DNA of 64,000 nucleotides from Incurvaria masculella (taxonomy: Eukaryota > Arthropoda > Insecta > Lepidoptera > Incurvariidae), in NCBI GenBank assembly GCA_946894095.1, contig OX335644.1:14179595-14243594 (forward strand), written 5' to 3'. The position numbers and the translations under genes are program-made. A model generated the notes under the pieces. It searched no databases. It saw only the letters and a list, made by a program, of their open reading frames with translations, and had not been told where the DNA came from. Below, piece after piece: positions 34,040-46,819 of this stretch; positions within the stretch are counted from its first letter, which is position 1, and each line of letters opens with the position of its first letter.

Positions 34040-34185
34040 CGTGGTTCCGAATCTACGTAAAAACGTAAGCCCATTCTTACTTACAGGTGGTATAGCGAAT
34101 CCAGCCCGGGTTGGTACCATCGCATTGAATGAATGATGGTGGAAGCGCCAATGATAAATGTCCGTGTTTTCTATTCGGTTCAATG
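34040..34185 (+). repeat. SINE body fragment
   Basis: GTGGTTCCGAATCTACGTAA, CCCGGGTTGGTACCATCGCA and GTCCGTGTTTTCTATTCGGT; its right part is included in the tandem duplication 34113-34382. Confidence 0.75.
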
Positions 34186-34382
34186 CTGACATTGATTTTC
34201 ATTGTTTAGTGAATAAGCGGTTTGGGTGGCTGTGCTGAGAGACCAAAGGTACCATCGCATTGAATGAATGATGGTGGAAGCGCCAATGATAAATGTCCAT
34301 GTTTTCTATTCGGTTCAATGCTGACATTGATTTTCATTGTTTAGTGAATAAGCGGTTTGGGTGGCTGTGCTGAGAGACCAAA
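34113..34382 (+). repeat. 135-bp tandem duplication
   Basis: Units 34113-34247 and 34248-34382 begin GGTACCATCGCATTGAATGA and end TGCTGAGAGACCAAA. I see one difference (CCGTG versus CCATG). The unit joins a SINE body piece to the start of another dispersed repeat (family at 35945 and 43655). Confidence 0.9.
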
Positions 34383-34500
34383 GGTACTCAGAAAAGCCAA
34401 ATCCACCTCACCTCGCGAAACCACGCTTAGCAAGGCACCATTCCAGCGGATTTGCGGACTATCGCTGAGCTATCAAGCTTCGTTTGAAGACTCCCAGGTT
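34349..34500 (+). repeat. Dispersed repeat F, copy 1
   Basis: CTGTGCTGAGAGACCAAAGG, CCTCGCGAAACCACGCTTAG and GCGGATTTGCGGACTATCGC; its complement is seen at 35945-36095 and 43655-43800. Confidence 0.75.
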
Positions 34501-34546
34501 TAGTGACAATGCCCAGGTTACAGGTTTGAGAAAAGACACCCGCCAT

Positions 34547-34600
34547 ATAATAAAAGAAAAGTCCTGGCATTGCACCTAGTTCCTATGCATAACACCTACA
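34547..34600 (+). repeat. SINE tail fragment
   Basis: AGAAAAGTCCTGGCATTGCA and CCTAGTTCCTATGC. Confidence 0.5.
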
Positions 34601-35701
34601 ACCCACCTACTCTAGCCATATACACGGTGTTAAGCAAGTTGGCGACATTCCCGAAAGGGGGTTATTTTGGGTCGCATACTGATTCCGAAAAAGAAGGATT
34701 TTTCTTGTTTTTAGCTTTTTTTTAAAAATTTTCGATTACTAATATTTGTATGAAAAAATAGTATTTCTTAATAGGAATCGCAATGCATTAACAAAAAGTT
34801 CGAAAGTAGGATTTTTTTTTAAATAAATTTAAAAAATTACATTCGGATCGACGCGATAAAATTGGCGGCGGTGCGCAGTCAGCTGGCATGCACCTGCTGT
34901 ATACCTACGCGTACATGTGGCATGCTTACACCATTCCAATGGAATATTGTCGCTGAGCTAAAAGTTTGGATAAAATCTGCAATATTTTTTTTACTATTTT
35001 AGATTTAATTTTTAAATACCACCAAATGATCAGTATACGAAATAGTTAAATAATCGGTATTAAAATAGTAATGTCGCGAAAACAATTAACACCGTGTATA
35101 CAGTAACATAAAAATGGAATTTCATCTACTCCTGTGAAACTTGCCCTTAGTAGGGTTAAGACATGAAACCTACCTACCTAAATATTAATCTCTGATCATA
35201 TATCCCGAAGCAAAACACGTATAATATTCACACCTTCACACAATGCATAGCATGGAAGTTCTCCCGGAACTAACGCAGAAAGCCTGCTAACGGCCACATA
35301 ATTAACCCTTTATAGAGTACAGAACGTGAGTTCGGTAGGTGTTATACGTGTTATAAGCAGAAAATATTCGCAAAGGGGCAGCTGTAAAGACGCCTTTAGT
35401 TCGGCCTGCAAATTTATAACCACTAATTACAGTTTAATGTACGTTCTCGCTTATAAGTGCCGCGAGAGACGTGCTTTATGCTCTAGCTAAAGCTAATCTT
35501 ATGATGCGGTGGTGAGATATAAATTAGGTATTAATTTATTAGTTTATTACTTGAGGCGTGGAGGAACTAAATAAGGTTTGGTTATTAATCTTTATTTAAA
35601 CACTTTAGAATCTTTCAAACTTTTTTGTGATGCCATGTGTGTTATATGAAATCTAAAGTCCTGGGTTGCACAAAAACCAGCTTCATTCGGTATCCCCTGG
35701 G

Positions 35702-35818
35702 CGTGTATTCATGGCATTCAGTCATTGCGGATTCAGTAGAGTTAACGGTAATGTCAAAGTAAATTCTTCTTCTGTTAACTCTACTGAATCCGCAATGACT
35801 GAATGCCAAGAATACACG
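35702..35818. repeat. Perfect 34-bp inverted repeat (hairpin)
   Basis: 35713-35746 and 35774-35807 are exact complements (GGCATTCAGTCATTGCGGAT...), with a 27-bp loop. Outer flanks CGTGTATTC and GAATACACG extend the stem with a mismatch. It could be a fold-back element or a hairpin-RNA source. Confidence 0.9.
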
Positions 35819-35944
35819 TCCTGAGCGTTTCATTTAAGAAGCGATTGATATTATTCAAGACCGGGACATTCGTACTATCGTAGCCCAAAATTCACAGATT
35901 CTCTTTTAGCGCCGGCTTTGATAATTTCGTAATTCAAACATAAT

Positions 35945-36095
35945 TTGAACAAGCTTGATGTCTCAGCGATAGTCCGCAAATTCGCTGGTATGGTGCCTCG
36001 CTGAGCGTGGTTTCAAAAGGTAAGGTGCATTAGGCTTTTATAAGCACATTTAGTCTCACAGCACAGCGATCCATACTGATTTTTCTTATTAAAAA
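35945..36095 (-). repeat. Dispersed repeat F, copy 2
   Basis: CTTGATGTCTCAGCGATAGT, CGCTGGTATGGTGCCTCGCT and CACATTTAGTCTCACAGCAC, the complement of the family piece at 34349-34500. Confidence 0.75.
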
Positions 36096-36291
36096 TTGCC
36101 TATTTTATACAGGATGTTTCTTGATTCATATCCGTGAAGTTTCTGTAACGTATTCCGAAAAACTTTGTTACCTAAGTCATGCTTTCGTCACACTAATCAA
36201 AAGTTTCTTGCATATCGATGGATACAAACTTATTGAGATCAACGTTCTCCTGGTCGTTTCTACAAAGTACCTGCTTTAACAAAGTATCGCA

Positions 36292-36461
36292 CTGGATGAA
36301 ATAATGGTCAAAACGGCAATGAAAATTTGTCCGTATTTTCCATCCAGTTCAATGTAGCCGTGCTCATAAAGGGAAGGCAGTGGCACCTCATTCATACGGG
36401 TTTGGCTAAAATCGTGACGGTGTGTGTGGCATTAGCTATTCAGGTCTAGTTACATAAAAAA
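36292..36461 (+). repeat. SINE 3' fragment
   Basis: CTGGATGAAATAATGGTC, TCCAGTTCAATGTAGCCGTG, GGCATTAGCTATTCAGG and an A run at 36449. Confidence 0.75.
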
Positions 36462-39400
36462 GATAAATCTGGGCTATGCAATAATTTAAGCCCAGCAATA
36501 ATATTTCCAAAATCAAGGCAACAAATCATCATGAAACAATACTACCTTTGATTGGTAGTTTGCCATGCCAGATTGGCAGGTAAGCAACGAGCGCGAGGCT
36601 CAATCTCTCCATTTCGATAGATCGACGCGCCGAAGCTCGGAGGTGGTGTTGGTTTAACCTCTAGCCGAGTGGCGTGAACGTAAATCTGTGATCCCGTTAA
36701 ATAAATACAGCGAGGCACTTTCATGTCCGACCAGCTGCCTCCGCCGCTTGCCCACATACACCCCTATACAGCTCCTATACAGCCTCCGACACGCTGTGGG
36801 AACACCATATAGAAATTGTTTATTTATTTAGAGAGCTAGGGTTTTAGCAGTACTCGACTTTATCTCTTGTAAAGTCGTAATGTTAGCCCTCCACAACAAA
36901 TTCCCAATGAAAAACGTATATCTGCACCTCATGTTGAATTTTAGGATGAAAATGAGAAGAATAAGTTAAAAAAATTAAAAACTAATCATTGGATTGAAAC
37001 AGAATGGAATGGTGTTGGCGTTCCTAGCATGAATCTTTCCAGTTAATTTGCTAAAATTTGAGACATTTCGTATATTATTATTTTTTACCGGGAAAATATT
37101 CGAACAAATATTTCCATTTTAAGTTGTGAATAAGGAAGAGTCAAAATTTGGGTCGCGATGAACTGCCCTAGTAAAACTCGATTTATGAGTGAAAAAAGAG
37201 TCGGAAGTGCGATTTGTGAAACTTCCCTGTACGGAGCGCATCGCCCTCAAGGCCACAGTAGGCATTGGCATTTGCAAGAACAAACGAATGTAGGTCAAAG
37301 TCCAATGTGAGGCGTCTAGGGTGATGCCGTTAACTGGCCAAGAAATGTTTTCCAGTAAGAATGCCCTTCCGTAAATTAATGACAACGTTCCCAATAACCA
37401 ACCGTTCGGTTTTGGCAAAGGGAGTCGCTATTCCACCACAACACGGGGACCAGTAGCTTGGCAGGTCTTTCCGATGACACAGGGACGATGTCCACGCCCC
37501 GTTGCTCAGATAGGTACCGGAGCTGTACTGCACGCTCAGTGCACGCAAACGAATTTGTCTTCCCCTGACCAGTCGATCCTGAGTACGAGCAGGCCCGGAG
37601 TTGGCGGCGTGACGATTGGAGTCCGAAAGACGGGAGACAGAATCCGGAAGGCGGGCGACGGGAGAGATGGGCTCCTCCGAAAACAATCGGCGCGGGCGCA
37701 CACGACTGCGACGAGCCGAGATACGATCTCCGCTACAAGATCGAGGGCGGCTCGTGCCGTGTCTGCGCGCGCGCCGCGGCCGCTAGTAACGCGCCGCACG
37801 ACTCACGGCGCGCGCCGGCTTCCGTTATGTGTCGATGATAATAAAGCTATCGATTAAATAAGTTTAAGTGAACACAAATATACGGCAGTAGCTAAGGCGG
37901 AAAACTAATTCACAGGAGTGACAATCAAACCCGCCAAAGTAGTTTAAAAATGAGCGGTGTATAATTAACACCCACATTGAAGAAATACATTTTATTCTGT
38001 AGAATGGTAATAAAATGAAAGAAAAATACAAATAGATTCCTTGTTTTGATGAAGGAATAGGTAAACAATATTGCAGTAAAGATGTCAGAATAACACATTC
38101 GGTATTTTTGGTCGGAAATATGATAATATTAATAAGTACTTTATTGTATTTAGTTATATTGAAAATAAGTAATGGTTTAGTTGTTGAATGATCCGTTTTT
38201 CAAGTAATGCTTTGAACAAATAATAAATTTTCGGAAAAGCATTAATAAAGAGAACAAACACTATCGAAACACTGATAACACTGTAAGGTTATAGCAGGAT
38301 AAACGTCCTTACTGTGAGTCATGTACAAATTTAATGTTGATAGCTTTCACAAGTATGAAGCTCCTACCTCTTACCCTGCCTACTGTTTTAATTCCTAAAC
38401 TACGAGTAAGTGATTCCCGCTTAATTAACTCTTCTGCCCACTGGACATGTAAGTAACTTACACGGAAGAAAAATACAGTAAATGTTAACGTTGATTCTTT
38501 CACTGCGAGAGAAGCGGGAACGAGTCTGTTTTCGCTGGCAGCTGAATTGAGTAAGTATAAACTTATGGTGCGACGAGTGGGGTCAATTTGACCCTCATTA
38601 AGCCTTATATTCATCGATAACCAAGGCGCACACCACTAGCGGCAGTAGCGCAGGTACCCGGGCGCGTGCCGTCACTGCGCCCGCGCCGCCCATTAACAAC
38701 TAAACGGGAAATCTCACTCGATAAACAACCGCCGACTCCAGAGCAGGGAGAGTCGCAAACTGTACGAGTACACCCACTGCGGAGAACTATGCCGCGTCCA
38801 CATGGACGCAACATAACAACCAGCACGCGCCGTGCAAAGCAGCATGCATATTTAAGTTGGGAAGGTAATCATATAAGCAAAAAAAGTTTTATTTAAACAA
38901 TTTATGATTCATTCAGAAACTGTAGTTTTTTTATATTTATTTTTAGAAAATATAACCGTTTTTATTGCCGGCATGATTTAATTCATTATTGTTATGTCAT
39001 AGGATGTATATACGTTTTATTTGTCGAACGTACGGTTTTCTGGTGCGCGATGCTGTAAATACTATGTACAGCAACGGTGAAAACTTAAGAACATATGTAT
39101 ATACGTTTCCTTATTTAACCTAAGACTTTAATTAAAAATTAGTTGACTCTATTCAAGGCTGAGTCGCTTGCTACTCGAGACACGGCACTTCGCTTCACGG
39201 ACATGTTTTTATCTAAGAAAAATATAGTATTTCTAGCGAAGTATAGTCGAATTATTGTAATCTATAGACCTACCGGACATTCAGTATCTGAAAAAATATT
39301 TATTAAGAATAAAAAATATTGTTTGAACACCTACATTATTTAAAAATACTGAATAAAGACTAAATAAAGATTAATTTAATAACAACCTGTATCAAGTATT

Positions 39401-39800
39401 ATATTTACCTGTATTTATTGAAATGCAGAAATTATTCTAAGTTACTCGCTTAAAGTTATTAGCATCGGTATGAAAACGATTAAAACAAAACTCGACAAAT
39501 TTTCTTTTTGAGCAATATTCAATTCTTGAAAACCTGCCAAGTTCGCACTTGCTATTCGTGCGTATCATCTGATACGCACGGACCGCGCAGACTGCGAGCA
39601 CGATCCGGCACAGAACAACGTTACACTGTGCGCCGTGTTGCACACGTCTGGACGCGGCACTATGCCGTGACGGTTCCGGACGTGGGCGTTGCGGGTTCGA
39701 CTTTGGGTGCCAACAGTGTCCGTAGGAACGGTAGAAACTGCATGATCGGCCATTTTATCGTCTATCCATGAGATTATTGGGCTGTTGCCATATATTCTAC
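36462..39800. other. Intronic DNA with GC-rich islands; no gene supported
   Basis: GC-rich patches at 37580-37830 and 38640-38700. Small open frames here (for example minus 37119-37418 and 37330-37701) show no recognisable domain. TAACACCCACATTGAAGAAA near 37965 resembles sequence beside the LINE fragment at 10590. Confidence 0.4.
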
Positions 39801-39804
39801 AGTT

Positions 39805-40173
39805 CATGGTCTAGGGGCTAGAGGATTTGCCTTTTAAGCGAGAGGTTTGAGTTAAAATCGTCACCCAGTTCATGCAATACTTTCTTTCTCATTCTGAGTT
39901 TAATAAGTGCATTTCGTTACGAATTCGAGCTATTCGCCATGGTTCGGAACCCATGTAAAAATGAAGGTTTTCTTCCCCTACTAAGTGGTAGGGTTAAGCC
40001 TGCCATTGTCCTTGTTTTCCATCCAGTTCTGTGTCACGGCTACACTCACACACTAACATAAAGGAAAGGTCATGGCATGGCACCAAATTCCTTTGGGAAT
40101 GTGGTGTGTTGGGCTAATATCATAACTGTAATTGTGTGGTATTAGCCTTCCATGTCAGGTTCCATAAAAATGT
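39805..40173 (+). repeat. SINE with an alternative tRNA-like head
   Basis: Head CATGGTCTAGGGGCTAGAGG ... CTTTTAAGCGAGAGGTTTGA, then the shared body (GTGCATTTCGTTACGAATTC, CCCCTACTAAGTGGTAGGG), the tail GTGTGGTATTAGCCTTCC and a short A run. The body after CCATGGTTCGGAACCC is the same as in 50195-50598, but the head is different. Confidence 0.75.
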
Positions 40174-43100
40174 CCAATAGGCACATCCGTATTTGCAAGA
40201 TTGAGAAAGTTGAATCACAATTAATTTTTGAACATCGCACAAAGCCCAGGCGGGCATTTACGTCATTCCTATATAACTTTTGGATCACCCGGCCGCGACC
40301 CACGCGGCCGGAGCCGGGTGACTGCACCACTTCGCCCATGCGAGACCGCTTCATTTACATGCGTGGCGCTCGCAGGAATGTGTGGTGTCATGCGTAGGTC
40401 GGAATGTACGCGCACCAAGGTTCATATCGGCGGCCGTTAAAAAAATGTATCGATGGAATGCGATATGTTAGACCACCTCGGAATAAAAGGATCGAGGAAA
40501 TAATAGGAAGAATATGACAAAAGGATCGACTGTTACGCACAGAAACTCATCTAGGCCCGCTCAAATCCCCATACAAACGTGGAAAGTGCGCATATTTCTT
40601 GTGGTAGATCCAAAATTATACTCAAAACAGCTTTATTTGATCGAACTAGATGCTTTGTGACGATTGTTATTGTAAAATTGTGTTCGGTTTCTAAATAGAA
40701 GGTTCGCGCACTTTCTACGATAAGTTTGGACGTGGATTACTCGACGATAAAAAATAAATAAATCTAAAAACCAAAATCCTAGTTTATACCGTGAAAATTC
40801 TAAATTCAAAATCGTTTTGTTTGACTTCTGACTACAGCGTTCGTGATTTACTTTTAGCTATAAGTCGTTTTCTTATTAAATTCTTGGTAAATCTAAACAA
40901 ATCAAACACTATGCGCATTTTTTGCTTTGTGGATATGTTGCATCCTCCTCATAACGGAGTCTATCTTTCTCTTTGAAACAGAGATGGTGACAGAGCGCTA
41001 TGGAACGATTTGATGCCGTGCCCGCCAATAAGTTAGTCTTTGTTAATAAAGTTAAAGTTACAGTTAGCATACCTTACTAGTAAACTACATTTCCTACTAG
41101 CGTATTTTTCGTAGTTTTGCAGTGTGACCCAATATCTCGAATTTATTCGGCAAGTGCCTCTACTTTGGTAGTAGTCAGCGGCACAGTGACTACCATAATA
41201 TGATAATAACCAGCCATCGGTTCAGCCACTTATAGCTATTTAATAGAGCCGCATAACGAGAACAATGACTCTCACAAAAGGCTAGAGAGTGAATTCCTTG
41301 CACGCGCCAACTTACTGTAAAGCCGCTTAACAAATAGCCATTGGAGTCGGAGCAGGCGCGCGCGGCCGGCCGCTATCACAAACAACCTCTTACGGGTTAA
41401 ATGCAAGATAAATCTAGTCGGACGCTGCCCGCGGGAGATCTGTGGTGCCGATAGCGAGAACACGAGATCGGCTCCGGGCACAGAGTAGCGTATTGGGTCT
41501 ACTCCGCTGTGGTGTCGCGGCACGCTCTGTCAACCTGAAGGCCTCGTTTGGGCGTCACCATGGAAAACGTCACTCTGATAGATCTCAGACTAGATTTATC
41601 TTTAGGCGTCAAAGATTTTGATTTAAATCTCTGATCGGCGTCATAGATAGCCTAAAGATGGTGGCTTCGGGGCTGCACTGGTTGAAAATTTGGCAAACGA
41701 GTTTTGGGGCTGTGTCTATGGATGGCTGATGTGATTGTATGAGCAAAATAACATCCACCCATGTGAAATATATTGGGCTTGGAATAAACGACGGCGAAGA
41801 CAAAGCAAGACACAATCTACATAAGCGTCAAGAACCATTCCTAACGGATGAAGGGGGTTTTTAAACAGCTAAGGAATAAATTATTCAAAAACATGAAAAT
41901 ATTTATTTATTGTAATAGAAAACACTACTTTATAGACGATTGTTCTAAATACAATCTTCTTATTCAATTGTTAAATTGGGTACTTTCATAAAAATACCAT
42001 AGTTAATTCAGTGCCGCGTGCACGATCCCTTTTGGTTACAATGTAGGGTTGATTGTAAGGGGTAGGTGGCAAGTGAAGTATGCTATTTCGTGTTGACACT
42101 GTGTAAGGATCCCGGCCCCGCCTTTGTGCATCGCCGCCGAATGTTCACAGGTCACCGCATCCGCCGGACGCCGCGGGATCGATCTCTCGATACAGCCTAC
42201 TTTAATTATATTGTTATTGAAGCCGCTCGGCGCCGATCACACTGGCCCACTCCGTCTCCGGCCCCGGGGCGGCGGCGCGGTGTCAAATCAAAACGTTTTA
42301 ACGGTTCACACCTAAACACAAGATCGAACAGGAATAGACTAAATAAATGAGAGACGACGTTTTCTTAAACAACCAAAGTCGAACGAACGAACCTTGTCGT
42401 ACGTAGTCTTGTCGACTACGCACGAGGCTCGGTGTGATGAAAAATTAAAGTTTGTGGTATTTATTCATAAAAAAATAGAAGTCTGTAAATTATGAAGCAT
42501 TACAAAATACCTGCACATTTGTGAAAGTTTCAATCAAGTATTTTCGGTGTTTATGTATTTAGGCTGTTCTTGTATGTATGTATCAGGTAATACTTAATTA
42601 GGATACATAATTAGTATATATGTATTAGGGAATACTCATTCATTTAATTTAATAAATTGCAAGGTGTCGCACAAGTAGTGCTATTGTCACTGTTACGTGT
42701 AAACTAGATGCGATTGATGTTTATGATACGTTCCTGAGCTATGAAAAAGTCGACAATTCAAAATCGGAACGGAGACGGATCGGAGCGGATGCTCAGTGTG
42801 TGTGCGCGGTGCGGAGGTCGTGATGGGTTCAGGGTGAGGAGATTATCGCTAGATGAGTTTCTTGTTAGCCACGAGATGGCGCTTTGTCGGCGGCGCGGGC
42901 GGTTGATAGAATTGTTGCAGAGCGACGCGCAGGCGCGAGAGCATCTGTAGAAGTTCTTTGTTTAGCCGAATGATGAATAGGTCGGTGCTTGTGTTCTCGT
43001 TCAACCTAGCTGTGTATTCCGCTGTATTACACTTGGGAGTCACGACCTACTCGTCACTCTGTTGCGCTCGGGGAGTGGTGCCCCAGTCAAACGACTTCAA

Positions 43101-43190
43101 CGCACCGATTGTTTATTTATTTATCAAATGTTCACATACCTTCACAGTGTATTTTCGCCATCACTGACATTTCAAAATGCGACCCGACAG
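40174..43190. other. Intronic DNA, no gene supported
   Basis: GC-rich patches at 40285-40340 (with GGCCGCG/CGCGGCC inverted arms), 41340-41490 and 42120-42290. A trace of 5S-type SINE head (AATTGCAAGGTGTCGCAC) is near 42655. Short ORFs only. Confidence 0.4.
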
Positions 43191-43192
43191 GC

Positions 43193-43341
43193 GGCAGTGC
43201 GATTACGAAACGCGAAATTAGGTGTAGATGCTGAACCTACCCCAATCTGATAGCTAACTGACAGATTTTGTATGCCAAAGCTGTCAGTTTGGGGTGGGTG
43301 CAGAACTTACACCTCATTTCGTGCTTTGTAATCAAACTGCG
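43193..43341. mobile_element. MITE-like fold-back element B, copy 1
   Basis: Arms of about 60 bp: GGCAGTGCGATTACGAAACG ... AACCTACCCCAATCTGATAG against CTGTCAGTTTGGGGTGGG ... TTCGTGCTTTGTAATCAAAC-TGC. The same termini occur at 55560-55933. Confidence 0.8.
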
Positions 43342-43472
43342 GGATTAGAACTAAGACAAGGGGCTTCAATCCAATTGCAACGTGTAGCAAGCATGACAAA
43401 TGATACATCAGTCAAAACCGTTGCAACGTTTTGGGTACAGGCATAACTCTAACACCGACGGCGGCGCCGGCC

Positions 43473-43553
43473 AGTCAGTTCACTTACGAATAAACTATTT
43501 ATCGGAACGAACATACGATGTTGCGCATCCCGAATTCGTAAGCGAATTGACAG
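43473..43553. repeat. Short fold-back element related to 32376-32520
   Basis: GTCAGTTCACTTACGAAT and ATTCGTAAGCGAATTGAC form about 18-bp inverted ends around GGAACGAACATACGATGTTG. Confidence 0.65.
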
Positions 43554-43654
43554 GGCGGCGTTACCGCCAGCTTATTAATAAAATATGAATATGAAATGTT
43601 CTGCCAGCGGATGTTTTTCCTCAAACCTATAACATGAGAGCCTTCAAACCTAAT

Positions 43655-43855
43655 TCTAAAAAGCTCGGAAGCCCAGCGATAGTCCTAAAATCCGCTGGTA
43701 TGGTCCCTCGCTGAGCGTGTTTTAGCTATACGTGAGGTGGACGTTTCTGAGTACCTTTAGTCTCTCAGCACAGCCACCCATATCAGTTTTTCATTAAAAA
43801 AACGCTGTCGCTATACGGATGAGCCTTAGTTTCCGTTACGACTATTTATCTCAGC
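43655..43855 (-). repeat. Dispersed repeat F copy 3, followed by a fragment of fold-back element A
   Basis: AGCCCAGCGATAGTCC, GTATGGTCCCTCGCTGAGCG and GTACCTTTAGTCTCTCAGCA (family F). Then at 43826-43855 TTAGTTTCCGTTACGACTAT-TTATCTCAGC equals the right end of the element at 28059-28217. Confidence 0.75.
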
Positions 43856-43979
43856 GTTAGTATACAGCTCGAGACCAGATCTAGAAGAATTCTAGAAACC
43901 AGGTTTCTCTCTCGGTCTCCTCTGCGCTCTAAGGTGCTCCGGTCGATTTCTCCAAGACTTTAGCTCGATCGAAAGCTAC

Positions 43980-44070
43980 CGCGGAAGTGCGACGTCGGCG
44001 GTAATAAAAGCACGTCGCTGCCGCAGCGGCGGAGGCGGCGGGGCGGCGACGGCGGTGACGGAGGCGGTGC
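43980..44070. other. GC-rich triplet island
   Basis: GGCGGAGGCGGCGGGGCGGC and related; no coding support. Confidence 0.6.
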
Positions 44071-44811
44071 GGTAGCGGCTGCCCTCGAGCCAGCTCTGTT
44101 GGTTAAGTGCTTCGCTCATTTATAAACTATTAAACGAACACTCGTTAGGTAAATCAATAGGGTATTCATTTCCCTCAAGCGCGCCGTATGTTCAACACAT
44201 CTTCGCACTTTAGCAACGGTTGCGAAATGGAGGGGTTTATACCGTCTGTTCAACAAAATCACGGAACGTTTTGATCCAATTTTAAAATACGGAACTATGT
44301 GTTAATGACGGTATTGATCAGATTCCGCAGAATCATTTAAAGTTTTCGATGCAAACTTCATTTGATTACATATCGAAGTGATCTCTTAGTTTGCAGAGCG
44401 CAGATGCGGGCAATCTCCATAGTGTTTCACACTTCCACATTATCCGGAAATATTTTTAAAGCCGCACCTTTACAACTACTGCTAAAGTCTCCTTGAAAAC
44501 AAATAATGTAGTAACAAATAGATACTGCTGCAAAACTAACGCACCGTGGCTGTTATATCGTGGTTGGTTATGACGTGTTCTTCACGGTGCAATTGGAACA
44601 ACCGAGCACTGTCTATTAGTTAAATAAATGCCTTTGTAAATTTTCAACAAGACCCTCGAAAATATGTGCTGTACTGGTCATAGAGGTGCTTATGGGCGAA
44701 TCGCTTCTAGCGCGGAATGATTTTGGAAGTTATAATCTAACAATGAGGTGTGAGATTGTCGGTGCTATCCAGAAAACGATGTCCACGCAGATTTGAAATT
44801 TGCTAATTTTA
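44071..44811. other. Intronic DNA, nothing recognised
   Basis: No ORF, repeat or RNA gene that I can support. Confidence 0.4.
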
Positions 44812-45122
44812 ACTAGTGCAGCGGTCCGTAGCTCAGGGGCGGAGGGCCTTGATTCTCAAGCGAGAGGTAATGTGTTCAGTCCCTCCCTGTTGATGCAACC
44901 CTTCCTGAGTTGGATTAGTGCATTAGGTCATGAATGCGAACTGTTCCACAGTTCGGAATTATTGAAAAAATGGTGGCTCCTTTCCCATGCTGGGTAGAGA
45001 AGAGTAGCCCGTTTGGGTTGGTACCATAAGCGTTACCTAAAAAGATGGTCAAAGTGACGATGAAAATTGTCCATGATTTTGATCCAGTTCAATGTAGCCG
45101 TGCTCATAAAGGGGAGGGCCAT
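44812..45122 (+). repeat. SINE with an alternative tRNA-like head
   Basis: Head CGGTCCGTAGCTCAGGGGCG (A-box-like TAGCTCAGGGG) ... CTCAAGCGAGAGGTAATGTG-TTCAGTCCC (B-box-like), then the shared body (GTGCATTAGGTCATGAATGC, TTTGGGTTGGTACCAT) and GTAGCCGTGCTCATAAAGG. It ends before the usual tail. Confidence 0.75.
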
Positions 45123-45329
45123 TAGACGTTAGTAGTAGTTGTCTGTTCGGTTAATTTTTTACGATAGTCACTTACATTTTATATCAACACTGATATCCGG
45201 AAGGCAAAAAAAGCACAAGTAAGGTCTATTAATCTCAGCATAGAGCGCTTATTGAGAGGCAACTTTAGACTGGAATGCCACCCACGACGGTGGATCATCT
45301 GTATCATCAGTAATGATCGGTCACCAGCC

Positions 45330-45960
45330 GCTCAGTCGTCCCGTGTTCGTGTCGCCGGCGCCGCGCCGGCTTGCGGCGGACTCAAGCGACGCTAGCCTAT
45401 ACTCGATACGAAGAACTTTAAAAGAAATGGACTAGAGGCACGCCCGGCAACAGCGTCACCGTGTGTTTGCTTAAAGAAGCAAACGCCATGCAACGAATAT
45501 AAGAATGTCGACTACGCGTGCGACTCGTTTTGAAACAACATGTTAGTTTGTTGTGTGTATTCATACAAAAACAACGGAACTATGAAAATTTTTTACATCT
45601 GGAAATATTTCAATCAATTATGTTAGTTCGCGTAATGTGGGTATAAATAATAATATTTGAGCGGACCGTAAAATAATCCAAATACTTAACATGTAACAAT
45701 GAATTAGCAATCGTATACGCTCGTTGACGGATAATTGTTAACCGCTTAGACGTCGAGGTGAAATGATAGCGTTGTCCGCGCTCCGCGGTCCGCGGTCCGC
45801 ACCCACTGATCTACATCGAGGCCGGTACTAAACTAACGGTCCGACCCGTTACACTTATAATAAGTGCACCTCGCGGAAACCAATGTTTATTGACCGGAGT
45901 TTAATCTAGGATCAACGAGGGCGCCCCCGGGCGGTGGCGGCGGCGGTGACGGCGGCGCGG
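45330..45960. other. Intronic DNA with two GC-rich islands
   Basis: 45330-45400 and 45770-45960 (GGCGGTGGCGGCGGCGGTGA) are GC-rich; the rest is AT-rich. No gene. Confidence 0.45.
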
Positions 45961-46599
45961 GAAGGGAGTAGTGCGCGCCTCTGGAGGCGAATTCGTGCGT
46001 TAATTAGTTTACATACGGAATACACGTTGATGCTTGTCATGCTGATTTGGTAATATTCAGTGTAAGTATCGTTCATTTATAATCAAAACTTACATAAGTA
46101 ACCCTCTTGCCATGATAATGACAGATAATGAACTTTGTAGGCTGTAATTTTGTAAAATGTCAGTTTATAACGATTCCAATTGTTCCCTGCGTTCCAAAGG
46201 AGTATAAATAAAAGAATGCATACGCACTCCTGAATCCTCACAGAATCAGTAAATAACTGCCAACCTATACTGGGGGTTTACCATGGTTGATGAATTCACC
46301 GTATTAACAGGCAAGTGAGTGATCAATTCTGAAATTGTTTTAAGTTGCATTTGGCATCTAGATACGGTTAAGTTGACGACGGCTTTTACACCAGAGTATA
46401 CTTGTAATGCTATAAATTATATTAATTTATATAATTGAATTAGTAACTTTATTAGTTGTAAGTAACTTAAACTTAGGGTTGCTGTTTCTCTTGTTCTTTG
46501 TTCTTTGCCTTACAACTGTTCTGCCAAGGAATTGTTTGGCAGTAGCATTTAGATCTAAGTATGTATTTCATAATTGTGGACGGAAAAATATGTTATGTA

Positions 46600-46722
46600 A
46601 ACCCGTGAAGTTTCTTTGCGGGTTCTTCTTTACTGGGTTGATCGAATCCGCGGATCTTTGTGACGTAACTTGGTGTAGTTTGACTACCAAAAAGTTTAAA
46701 TAAATGAAATGAAATGAAACTA
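46600..46722 (+). repeat. Dispersed retroelement 3' fragment, copy 2
   Basis: GGGTTCTTCTTTACTGGG, CCGCGGATCTTTGTGACG, GGTGTAGTTTGACTACC and a (ATGAA)n tail; matches 1486-1615. Confidence 0.75.
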
Positions 46723-46819
46723 GTAATGCCATTCGTTCATGTAAACTGAAATTTACCATTTAGCAACTGCAACAAAAAATCTGATTTCATAACTAACTAT
46801 GGGGGGATATTCGGATGGG

